Assembly: GCF_014650675.1 (NCBI RefSeq)
Contig: NZ_BMVK01000013.1
Location: 124,001-188,000, forward strand
DNA from: Streptomyces anulatus
Lineage (GTDB): Bacteria; Actinomycetota; Actinomycetes; Streptomycetales; Streptomycetaceae
DNA length: 64,000 bases
Reading direction: 5' to 3'
This document shows positions 7,541-14,882 of this stretch, piece by piece (position 1 is the first letter of the stretch; each line of letters begins with the position of its first letter). The translations under genes and the position numbers were made by a program. The notes beneath the pieces are model-generated. The model saw only the letters and a program-made list of their open reading frames with translations. It had not been told where the DNA came from and did not search any database.

Positions 7541-8749
7541 GTGATGGAATATTGGCGCCCGCGCAGCCAGAAGTACTGCTCCGATCCTTGCCGTAACTCG
7601 GCTGCCAAGAGGCAGCGGGTCGAACGCCCGAAGGACGCGCCGAAGGTGCGGCGCCCGATGCAGACGCTCACACCGGGGACGCCTCCGGTGCCCGACCCCG
7701 CCAGGACCCGCAAGGTTCCTGGTGATCCTTACTGGAACCCCATCCTCGCGGCTGCGGAACGTGCCACGGGCGGCGAACCTTGCCGGATCTGCGGAGTGCC
7801 CGTGCCAAAGAGCGCGCACTGGGAGCACCGCGATCGGCACGTCTGCTCGGGTCGGTGCAACACCACTCTCAAGCGGCGCACGAGGACGCGGATCGCGAAG
7901 GGTGAGATCGACTTGGCCGCCATACCTGATCGAGGTGACCGATCCTCCGCCGATGCCGACCAGCGTGTCCGGTTCGCGGCTGCACGGGAACCGCAGGTCT
8001 TCGGCACCAGGGCGGCCGACGACGACTTCCCCTACGCGTTCTACGGGCTGAGCCCCATCGAAGGCGATGTCATCGAGCGGCACGACTCCGTCACGGCGTA
8101 CGCCACCGCAACGTCCCTGGGCGCTGACGAGATCGTCGCGCTGGTCCGGGCAAACTCCGAACCCCACGCAGAGCCGATGGTCGCGATCCACCAGCAGACC
8201 GGCGCGCTTCTGGCCTACACGGACCGCATCCTGTGGTGGACCAAGGTGCCCGGCCAAGAACACCCCCTCGTCCAGCAGACTTCGTTCGAGGGAGACGACG
8301 GCCGGCAGTGGCACTGGCAGAACGAGATCTTCCGTGACGTGTACGAAGGCGCGAAGACCTACGACTGGGAAGCCTGGGTCTGCGTCGCCGAACCGACACC
8401 CACCCTCTGGACTCCGGCATATGCCGCCCGCTCGGAAAAGCAGCGGCGCTCCACCCGGGCCCGCAACAGCTACCAGGCCCGCATGCGCGGCTATGGCACT
8501 CTCAACGCAGGCGCTGATCAGGTGGACCCGGTCGACATCTACGATCGCGATCAATGGGTATGCAAGCTGTGCCACCGCGCCATGAACCCTTCCGCTGAGT
8601 GGCCCGACCCGTGGTCCGCCACCCTCGACCACATCCAGCCGGTCGCGGAGAGCGGCGCGCACACAGCCGAGAACCTGCAGGCAGCCCATTGGATCTGCAA
8701 CATCCGCAAGGGAGACACCTGGGGACCTGGCGAGGCCCAGCCCTCCTAG
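7541..8749 (+). CDS. HNH endonuclease with N-terminal zinc fingers
   Basis: The C-terminal part carries a Cys-rich HNH nuclease fold: CKLCHRAM, LDHIQPVAESG with the catalytic His, NLQAAHWICN with the conserved Asn/His, and a Lys/Asp tail. Further N-terminal are CRICGVPVPKSAHWEHRDRH...C and a YCSDPCRNSAAKRQ finger. Part of the first finger (CSVCG) is encoded upstream of the GTG at 7541, in frame back to a stop at 7445-7447, but no ATG, GTG, TTG or CTG occurs in that stretch. The true start is therefore unclear and the gene may be 5' damaged. HNH proteins are frequent passengers of integrative elements; whether it acts in defence, mobility or homing cannot be told. Confidence 0.8.
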   Translation: MMEYWRPRSQKYCSDPCRNSAAKRQRVERPKDAPKVRRPMQTLTPGTPPVPDPARTRKVPGDPYWNPILAAAERATGGEPCRICGVPVPKSAHWEHRDRHVCSGRCNTTLKRRTRTRIAKGEIDLAAIPDRGDRSSADADQRVRFAAAREPQVFGTRAADDDFPYAFYGLSPIEGDVIERHDSVTAYATATSLGADEIVALVRANSEPHAEPMVAIHQQTGALLAYTDRILWWTKVPGQEHPLVQQTSFEGDDGRQWHWQNEIFRDVYEGAKTYDWEAWVCVAEPTPTLWTPAYAARSEKQRRSTRARNSYQARMRGYGTLNAGADQVDPVDIYDRDQWVCKLCHRAMNPSAEWPDPWSATLDHIQPVAESGAHTAENLQAAHWICNIRKGDTWGPGEAQPS

Positions 8750-8775
8750 GGAGGGCTGGGCCTGCCTCTGCCTCC

Positions 8776-10281
8776 TCAGCCGCCACCCTGCAGGAGCCGG
8801 TCCAGCGCAGATACCGGGGAACGCGGGTGCAGAGCACACCTGGCGGCGAGTGCCGCCTCCCACTGCTCGGTGAGGCCGAGCATGAGGCGTCGGCGCATTC
8901 CAGGCGTGACGTGGGCGTAGCGCGCGGAGACCGAGCCGTCGATGTGGCCCATGCGCTCGTCCATGAGGACCTTCTCCGTGCCGAGGTCCTCCATCATCGT
9001 CCTGTGCGTGTGGCGCAGGCCGTGCGGCGTGAGGCCCTTCGCGATCGGTAGCCAGCAGGCGTCAGCCCGAGCGGCTGCCCCTCGGCCTCGGGCTGGGATG
9101 CCGGGCCACGGGTCGCCGAGGATCGGCACCGGGCGGGCCTCCTGGGGCGCCTTCTTCGGGTACCAGCCGGAGGACGCCGGGGTGAAAAGCCAGGTGGCGA
9201 AGCCGTTTCGGCGCCAGTGAGCAGCATGCGCAGACGTAGCACCGCCACGTACGAACCCGAGCTCTGCGATGGCGAGCTCGACTCGTATGCGGGTCTCCTC
9301 GCGTACACGGTCGGGATGGTTGAGGACGTTCGAGACCGTGCCTGTGGAGACTTCGGCACGGCGGGCGACATCGCCGAGCTTCGCGCCCTGGTGTCCGCCG
9401 GTACGCGCCACACCCTGGCCCCGGAAGACGTACGTCCTGCCGTGGCAGGGGCAGGGCATCGGCTTCGTGCGGGCAATGTGGTTGAAGACCAGGGCCGACA
9501 ACCAGTCCGTCGAGTCGATGTCGCGGTAGCTGTCATCCTTGGGCGGGCAGCGCACCAGCTCGCCGGTGTCGAGTTCGTACAGCTGCCACTCAACCCGGAT
9601 AGCGTTTCGCCGGACGAACACCGTTTCCAAGCCGACGATTTCACCCCAGCGCTTGCCGGTGTAGCCCTTGAGGACCGTGGCGACGAACTCGTCGTCGCGT
9701 CCGGACAGTAGGGCGGCCCGCTCTGCAGTGAGCAGGATGCCGAGTGCGTCGGTGACGACCTTCTCCGGGCCGCGGTCACGGGAACGGCCGGCTCGCTTGC
9801 CTCGCCCGCGCCGACGGGCCGCCGGGTTGGACGTGAGCAGACCCTCGTCGATCGCGTCCTCGAAGATCAGGTGGAGTGTCGAGCGCCAGGTCTTGACGCT
9901 GGAGGCCGCGTACTCGGCCCGCTCCTTCTTCTCCCATGCGTCGACGTCCGTGCGCAGGATGCCCGCGAGCGCCTTGTCCTCGAAGTCGGGGAGCAGGTGC
10001 TCCTCGATGTGGCGCTTGTAGTTCTGCATGGTCGAGGCGGCCAGGTCCTGGCCGGCGTACCAGCGGCTGGCGTATGCGCCGAAGGTCTCGTGACCAAGGC
10101 CCGGGTCGCGCCACTCACCGCGCCGAACGGTCACCTCTTCCGCGTCTGCAGCCTGCTTGGCCTCGCGCTTGGTAGCGAACTTGACCACGACGCCCGTGGA
10201 ATCGGCGACGGTGCCGTACTTGCCGTCCTCGATCTTGTAGCGGCCGCGCCAGTAGCCGCCACGCTTTTCTGCGTAACCCAC
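8776..10281 (-). CDS. Tyrosine-type site-specific integrase with embedded LacI-type HTH
   Basis: A 501-residue integrase. The N-terminal AP2-like arm-binding segment (GYWRGRYKIEDGKYG), a SAM-like core-binding domain (FGAYASRWYAGQDL...NYKRHIEEHLLP) and the catalytic domain are present. Catalytic residues seen: Arg in TGKRWGEIVGL, HxxR in TPHGLRHTH, His in MGHIDGS and the nucleophile Tyr in SARYAHVT. Between the first Arg and HxxR lies a helix-turn-helix resembling the LacI headpiece (KLGDVARRAEVSTGTVSNVL, near 9240-9390). The GTG at 10281 was chosen for its GGGAGAG ribosome binding site. It catalyses integration at tRNA-Pro and, with the excisionase-like protein, probably excision. It follows the xis-like gene after 32 bases. 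Confidence 0.95.
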   Translation of the reverse strand: MGYAEKRGGYWRGRYKIEDGKYGTVADSTGVVVKFATKREAKQAADAEEVTVRRGEWRDPGLGHETFGAYASRWYAGQDLAASTMQNYKRHIEEHLLPDFEDKALAGILRTDVDAWEKKERAEYAASSVKTWRSTLHLIFEDAIDEGLLTSNPAARRRGRGKRAGRSRDRGPEKVVTDALGILLTAERAALLSGRDDEFVATVLKGYTGKRWGEIVGLETVFVRRNAIRVEWQLYELDTGELVRCPPKDDSYRDIDSTDWLSALVFNHIARTKPMPCPCHGRTYVFRGQGVARTGGHQGAKLGDVARRAEVSTGTVSNVLNHPDRVREETRIRVELAIAELGFVRGGATSAHAAHWRRNGFATWLFTPASSGWYPKKAPQEARPVPILGDPWPGIPARGRGAAARADACWLPIAKGLTPHGLRHTHRTMMEDLGTEKVLMDERMGHIDGSVSARYAHVTPGMRRRLMLGLTEQWEAALAARCALHPRSPVSALDRLLQGGG

Positions 10282-10313
10282 AGATTTCTCTCCCTTCTGC
10301 TGTGTGGGGTGCG

Positions 10314-10688
10314 TTAAGCAGCGGTGCCGTACTGGGGCTTGGTCGTCCGGCGTGGCGGCCGGGCCTTGAGGCGGACGGTGGGCACGGTCGTATCGGGCTG
10401 CTGCCGAGCGCGAGGCTTCCGGGGCGGCGCAGGGGTACCAGGGCGCTGCGGAGTCCGGACCGGACGCTCTTCGTGCATGCGGATGATCTCCGCGAGGTGG
10501 TCGTCCGAGAAGCGGTACGCGCGGCCGACGCGGGTGAACGGGATGAGTCGCCGACGAGCACGGTCTTTGACCCACCAGGCGGAGCAGCCGAGTACGGCGG
10601 CGACCTCCTCGGGGGCATAGAGGCGCGGCAGGGCGGCCTCGGCATGCGAAGTCAGTGCGGAGGCAGGGGCTATCGCGGGTTGGCGCAA
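10314..10688 (-). CDS. Excisionase-like helix-turn-helix protein
   Basis: A 124-residue protein with a winged helix-turn-helix of the MerR/excisionase type (LYAPEEVAAVLGCSAWWVKDRARRRLIPFTRVGRAYRFSDDH region, about 23-65) and a basic, proline-rich C-terminal tail. A recombination directionality factor just upstream of its integrase, in the same direction, is the normal arrangement. The start is a TTG at 10688 preceded by AGAGGAC; no ATG or GTG lies before the HTH. It probably binds attL/attR arms to favour excision. Confidence 0.85.
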   Translation of the reverse strand: MRQPAIAPASALTSHAEAALPRLYAPEEVAAVLGCSAWWVKDRARRRLIPFTRVGRAYRFSDDHLAEIIRMHEERPVRTPQRPGTPAPPRKPRARQQPDTTVPTVRLKARPPRRTTKPQYGTAA

Positions 10689-10814
10689 GGGATGGGTCCT
10701 CTTCTGGCGGGTATGGGGCGCGGCAACGCCGACCCGCCGGTCGATCGCTAGGGATGAGGTTGGACTGCCCGTACTGGGGGTTTGCGGTCCCAGTACGGGA
10801 GAGGGAGCAGGGGG

Positions 10815-11324
10815 CTATACCTCGTCAGCAGGCTCGACGTCTCCGCCATGCGGAGGGCCGTGCATCTTCAGCATGGTCCTGCTGGCCTCCTCCGCCATGG
10901 CGTTGGAGACCATCACGTCGGCTTCCTCGCGGATATCGGGATACTCGGCGAGGTAGGCGTCGAGGGCGTCGCGCGCCTCGGTGAAAGCCAAATTGGCTCT
11001 CTGGGTCGCGCGGAACGCGTCAATGATCTCGTCGATGAGCTCCATGGCGCGGGCCTTGGCGGCCAGCTGCGGGGGGCCGACGAGGTTGCGCAGGTCGAGG
11101 CCGAAGACCTCGGCGAAGCCGATGGTCTCGTCGAGGTTGATGCGGCGCTTGCCGTTTTCGATCCGCCAGACCGCGGACGGATTCATCTCGAAGCCGGCCT
11201 CGTTCATGCGGTCGGACAGGGCGTTGGTGCTCCAGCCGCGCGCCTCGCGTTCCAGTTTGATGCGCACAGCGACGTTGCCCTCACCGCTGAGTAGTACGCC
11301 CTGCGGCGGGTCTTCATCCGCCAT
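10815..11324 (-). CDS. XRE-family repressor-like regulator of the element
   Basis: A 169-residue protein with an HTH_3 domain near the N-terminus (RIKLEREARGWSTNALSDRM ... NPSAVWRIENGKRRINLDE, about 20-65) and a helical C-terminal part. The ATG at 11324 has GGAAGGGGG upstream; the open frame extends to 11543 but without family features. It is divergent from the DUF3631 gene, and the intergenic region between them holds two dyads (11378-11394 and 11401-11415), the expected layout for a repressor setting the balance between maintenance and transfer genes. The regulatory role is inferred from position. Confidence 0.85.
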   Translation of the reverse strand: MADEDPPQGVLLSGEGNVAVRIKLEREARGWSTNALSDRMNEAGFEMNPSAVWRIENGKRRINLDETIGFAEVFGLDLRNLVGPPQLAAKARAMELIDEIIDAFRATQRANLAFTEARDALDAYLAEYPDIREEADVMVSNAMAEEASRTMLKMHGPPHGGDVEPADEV

Positions 11325-11377
11325 GGCCGCCCCCTTCCGTACGTAGCACTCCCCTGCCATTTGCAAGGACCCCCTAA

Positions 11378-11415
11378 CAGTAACATGCTTACTGCGAGAT
11401 GCAGAACACTTCTGC
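11378..11415. promoter_or_regulatory. Dyad operators in the XRE/DUF3631 divergent promoter region
   Basis: Two inverted repeats: CAGTAA (11378-11383) with TTACTG (11389-11394), and GCAGAA (11401-11406) with TTCTGC (11410-11415). They lie in an AT-richer stretch between divergent genes and are probable binding sites for the adjacent XRE regulator. Confidence 0.5.
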
Positions 11416-11616
11416 GATCCGCAATTGATATGGCATAGTGGTGGTCCCACCCGATCAACCCGAGGAGCCCGCACGACCGCACGTGACATGAAAGAAGCCC
11501 CCGGCGATGCAGGGGGCTCAAGCGCAAACCTCTCAACCGCCATCCCTAGCGATCAACCTGCGGAGACCGGGATTGCCGTCCCATATGGCCCGCAAGCAGA
11601 GGAGCTGATGCCAAGT

Positions 11617-12894
11617 ATGACCGATCCCCAGCCGAATACGCCATCCCGTCCCAACGGCTCCGGCACCTCGTGGCCTCCAGTCGCCGTGCCCGGCCAACCG
11701 GCCGGCCCCGTTGCGCCTTCGCCAGAGGAGGACAGCGACGACTGCCCCTCGCCACCGCCGCTGTCCGAAGGAGCGCAAATCCTGGATGCCCTTCGAGCGC
11801 AGGTAAAGCGGTACGTGGCGATGCCGAGCGAGGAGGCCGTCACGGCGGTGGCCTTGTGGGTCGCGGCGACGCATCTGCAGCGCGCTTGGCAGCACGCGCC
11901 GCGCCTGGCGATCGTCGCGCCGGAGAAGCGTTGCGGCAAGTCCAGGCTGCTGGACGTGGTGACCGAGACCGTGCACAACCGCCTGATCACGGTCAACGCC
12001 AGCGCAGCGGCGATCTTCCGTTCGATCGACGGGGACGACCCGCCGACTCTCCTGGTAGACGAGGCCGACACCATGTTCAGTACCACCAAGGCCGCAGAGA
12101 AGAACGAGGAGGTCCGCGGCCTCATCAACGCGGGGCACCAGCGTGGTCGGCCCACTCTGCGAGTATCCGGGCCCGAGCACCAGGTGCAGGAGTTCCCCAC
12201 CTTCGCCATGGCCGCGCTCGCCGGGATCGGTGACCTGCCGGACACGATCATGGACCGGGCGGTGGTGATCCGGATGCGCCGCCGCGCGGCAGGGGAGAAG
12301 GTGGCGTCCTTCCGCACCAACCGGGACACCCCTGCCCTGAACGAGATCCGCGACCGCCTGCACGCCTGGCTGCAACCCTTGTACGAGCAGGCGATGGCCA
12401 CGGAGCCCCCCATGCCGGTCGAGGACCGCGCGGCAGACACCTGGGAACCGCTGGTCATCATCGCCGACCTCGCCGGGGGCGACTGGCCCGCGCTCGCCCG
12501 CACCGCCTGCCGAACCATGACCGACTACGAGGCCGGTCAGGACGAGGAGGGCGGTCTACGCACCCGCCTCCTGGTCGGGATCCGCCGCGCCTTCGCCGCT
12601 GTGGGCGACCCGGCCGTGCTGAGCACGAAGCATCTGCTGGAATCCCTGAACGCGGATCGGGAAGCTCCCTGGGCCGAGTACGGCGCCAACGGGCTGACTC
12701 CACGGGGACTGCAGCTGCTCCTGAAGCCGTACGGCATCGGCTCAGCCAACCGCCGCTTCCCCGACGGCACCCAGGCCAAGGGCTTCGCGCGGAACCAATT
12801 CCTCGACACCTGGGCCCGCTACTGCCCCGAGCCCAGGGCTGTGGCCGAGGAAGCCCGGCCGGCGGATGAGCCGCTGCCCGACACCGCAGCCTGA
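11617..12894 (+). CDS. DUF3631 domain-containing ATPase-like protein
   Basis: A 425-residue protein with a conserved DUF3631 C-terminal region (residues about 240-410, from ADTWEPLVIIADLAGGDWP to RNQFLDTWARYCP) and an N-terminal AAA/helicase-like core: APEKRCGKSRLLD as Walker A, PPTLLVDEADTMF as Walker B, and an arginine-rich VVIRMRRR segment. Such proteins occur on actinobacterial integrative elements and plasmids, possibly acting in replication or transfer. The ATG at 11617 is preceded by AGAGGAG at a suitable distance; in-frame starts also exist at 11608 and 11488. It is the first gene of the rightward mobilization block, and a strong inverted repeat follows it. Confidence 0.85.
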   Translation: MTDPQPNTPSRPNGSGTSWPPVAVPGQPAGPVAPSPEEDSDDCPSPPPLSEGAQILDALRAQVKRYVAMPSEEAVTAVALWVAATHLQRAWQHAPRLAIVAPEKRCGKSRLLDVVTETVHNRLITVNASAAAIFRSIDGDDPPTLLVDEADTMFSTTKAAEKNEEVRGLINAGHQRGRPTLRVSGPEHQVQEFPTFAMAALAGIGDLPDTIMDRAVVIRMRRRAAGEKVASFRTNRDTPALNEIRDRLHAWLQPLYEQAMATEPPMPVEDRAADTWEPLVIIADLAGGDWPALARTACRTMTDYEAGQDEEGGLRTRLLVGIRRAFAAVGDPAVLSTKHLLESLNADREAPWAEYGANGLTPRGLQLLLKPYGIGSANRRFPDGTQAKGFARNQFLDTWARYCPEPRAVAEEARPADEPLPDTAA

Positions 12895-12911
12895 CCCGAC
12901 TCCACTCGCAT

Positions 12912-12947
12912 CACTCGTCCCCGCGCAGGTCAGCGCGGGGACGAGTG
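12912..12947 (+). terminator. Terminator-like hairpin after the DUF3631 gene
   Basis: Perfect inverted repeat, arms 12912-12926 and 12933-12947 (15 bases each), loop of six bases. There is no T run, which is usual in Streptomyces. Confidence 0.65.
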
Positions 12948-13106
12948 GGAGAGCCGCAACGAGTCGAGTCGACATCACCACGCCACCCGTACCTGTCCTG
13001 ACCAGGCACGCGACGAGTGGTACGAGACATCACACCTCACGGCGGCCACCCCCTGCCCTCCCCTGCGCCAAGGCCGCCGCCCCCGAGCCCACCTGGAGTA
13101 CCCCGC

Positions 13107-14180
13107 TTGTTTGCCCGCATCACCGCCCTCCTCGGCCGAAGCGATTCGCATCGGCATCACCCTGCTACTGCTCCACGAGATGCTCGCCGGACAGGCGCAC
13201 GTACCACCCTGGTCCTCGGGCTGGTAGCCGTGGTCCTCATGGCCTTTCGGGTCTCGTGGAACGCACTGTCCGACGTGGCCCGCACCATCGGCGCGGACAC
13301 CACCGCCGCCCTGCTCTACCCGATCGTGGTCGACGGCCTTATGGCCCTCGCACTGGTCGCCACGCTCGTGCTCACGGGTGCGGACCGGAAGTTCGCGCTC
13401 CGGGTCCTTGCGACCTACACGCTCGCCAGCCTCCTGCTGAACTACGTGCACGGCCTCATGCCGACCCTGCACACCGAGTCGACGCGGTGGGGCCGACTGG
13501 CCGACTGGGACCCCGCGAACTGGGCCCTCGTGCTGCTGGCCACCTCGCTCCCGGTCGGGTCGATCTACTTCGGATCGGACCTCGTGGCAAAGGTGCTGCA
13601 CCACAACCCCGAGTCGGCCGACTCTGCCGAAATGGCCTCTGCCCAGCCGGCCGGCCGTCCAGCCATCGAGTCGGACGGCGAACGAGCCGACGTGCACGCC
13701 ACTGACCAGCCCAAATCCGGCCCGGCGCAGGTACCCGAGCCGACTCCCACGAAGGTCGTGGAGGGGCTCGTGACAGGGCCGACTGAGGCCGACACCTCGG
13801 CCACCTCTAGCCGATCACGGCAGTCGGCCGCCGTGTCGGCGTCGACCGGGGCTTCGCCGCGTCGGGCGGCCGGTCGGGGTCGAGCCACCGCCAAGTCGAC
13901 CGCCGACCGCCCCCGCACCGACGCCGAAGTCCTAGACGAGGCACGGCTCCTGACCGCCGACTGGAGTGACGACCGACTGACAGCCATGCGTCTGCGTAGC
14001 GCACTGGAGATCGGCCAGAAGCGAGCCCGCATCGTGCGTGACCAGCTGAGGGCCGAGCGCACCACCAACGCCGAGCCCGTCACGTACGGCGGCGTCGAGG
14101 GCGAGCCTCTCGGCGGACTCGACGATGCCGACCAACAGCAGGAACAGCACCCAGCTACAGCCCTTTCCGGCGCCGCCTGA
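13107..14180 (+). CDS. DUF2637 domain membrane protein (SpdB-like)
   Basis: The N-terminal half holds four predicted membrane segments (TLVLGLVAVVLMAFRVSW; LLYPIVVDGLMALALVATLV; FALRVLATYTLASLLLNYV; WALVLLATSLPVGSIYFG), as in DUF2637 proteins of actinobacterial plasmids and integrative elements, several of which are called SpdB-like. The C-terminal half is a Pro/Ala/Thr-rich linker ending in a short helix-turn-helix-like segment (LTADWSDDRLTAMRLRSALEIGQKRAR). A TTG at 13107 with GGAG eight bases upstream is the best start; a GTG at 13017 would add a Pro-rich leader. It lies just before mobC and relaxase, so a role in transfer or intramycelial spread is likely but not shown. Confidence 0.82.
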   Translation: MFARITALLGRSDSHRHHPATAPRDARRTGARTTLVLGLVAVVLMAFRVSWNALSDVARTIGADTTAALLYPIVVDGLMALALVATLVLTGADRKFALRVLATYTLASLLLNYVHGLMPTLHTESTRWGRLADWDPANWALVLLATSLPVGSIYFGSDLVAKVLHHNPESADSAEMASAQPAGRPAIESDGERADVHATDQPKSGPAQVPEPTPTKVVEGLVTGPTEADTSATSSRSRQSAAVSASTGASPRRAAGRGRATAKSTADRPRTDAEVLDEARLLTADWSDDRLTAMRLRSALEIGQKRARIVRDQLRAERTTNAEPVTYGGVEGEPLGGLDDADQQQEQHPATALSGAA

Positions 14181-14351
14181 TCTCTGCGCTTGCCCCGTGC
14201 CCTCCTGTGCCGACGAGCACGAGGACACGGGCCCAGCGATCACTCCGCTCCCAGCCACCCTCGGAGAACCAGCCCGTGCACGACCAGCGTCACGAACTCC
14301 CATCCCAACAGCAGGAGATGACCACCGACCCCGACAGCGCAGCAAGTTGTC

Positions 14352-14397
14352 GGGTAAGGAGTCCTTACCCGGCCTCCGCCCCACGGGAGGCGGAGGC
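14352..14397. other. Candidate oriT: paired inverted repeats upstream of mobC
   Basis: Two adjacent dyads in the 266-base gap before mobC: GGGTAAGGA/TCCTTACCC (14352-14360 and 14362-14370) and GCCTCCGCC/GGCGGAGGC (14372-14380 and 14389-14397). Origins of transfer of MobA/MobC-type systems usually lie just upstream of the mobC-relaxase genes and contain such repeats. The nick site cannot be identified by eye. Confidence 0.4.
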
Positions 14398-14446
14398 GTC
14401 CGGCGCCGAGGCGGCACCGGAGTCGGCCGGCCTGGGGAGGCCGACC

Positions 14447-14878
14447 GTGATCGGGACCAGCAAGCAGTCGTCGACCCCGCCATCTAAGCCCACGCATCGC
14501 CGCCGCCTGCGCGACAAGCAGCTGCGCGAGCGCCGCGTCCACCCGCGCTACAACGAAGACGAGTTCACCCTCGTGAAGAACGCCGCCGCTCTGAGCCACA
14601 TGGCGCTCGGCGGCTACGTGGCTGAGTGCTCGCTCGCCGCCGCCCGCGCCGAGGATCCCACCGCCTCAGTAGCCGACTACCGCACCATGATCAAGGCGCT
14701 CATGGCCGCCAACGGCCAGCTCGGGAAGATCGGCAACAACCTCAATCAGCTCACCTGGCACCTCCACAAGGACGGCTCCTGGCCCCACCCCGCCGCCGTC
14801 CAACGTCTCCTCGACCGCATCGACGCGTCCGTCGCCGCACTGGACACCGCCATTGCCCAGGTAACCGAGGGGCGGTGA
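14447..14878 (+). CDS. MobC-like mobilization accessory protein
   Basis: A 143-residue protein with the MobC relaxosome pattern: a basic N-terminus, a ribbon-helix-helix-like part (RVHPRYNEDEFTLVKNAAAL, GGYVAECSLAAA) and the conserved NGQLGKIGNNLNQLTWHLH motif. The GTG at 14447 has GGGGAGG six bases upstream; longer frames upstream lack a good site and run through the candidate oriT. It ends four bases before the relaxase start, so the two are probably translationally coupled. It likely helps the relaxase recognise and open oriT. Confidence 0.88.
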   Translation: MIGTSKQSSTPPSKPTHRRRLRDKQLRERRVHPRYNEDEFTLVKNAAALSHMALGGYVAECSLAAARAEDPTASVADYRTMIKALMAANGQLGKIGNNLNQLTWHLHKDGSWPHPAAVQRLLDRIDASVAALDTAIAQVTEGR

Positions 14879-14882
14879 GCGG

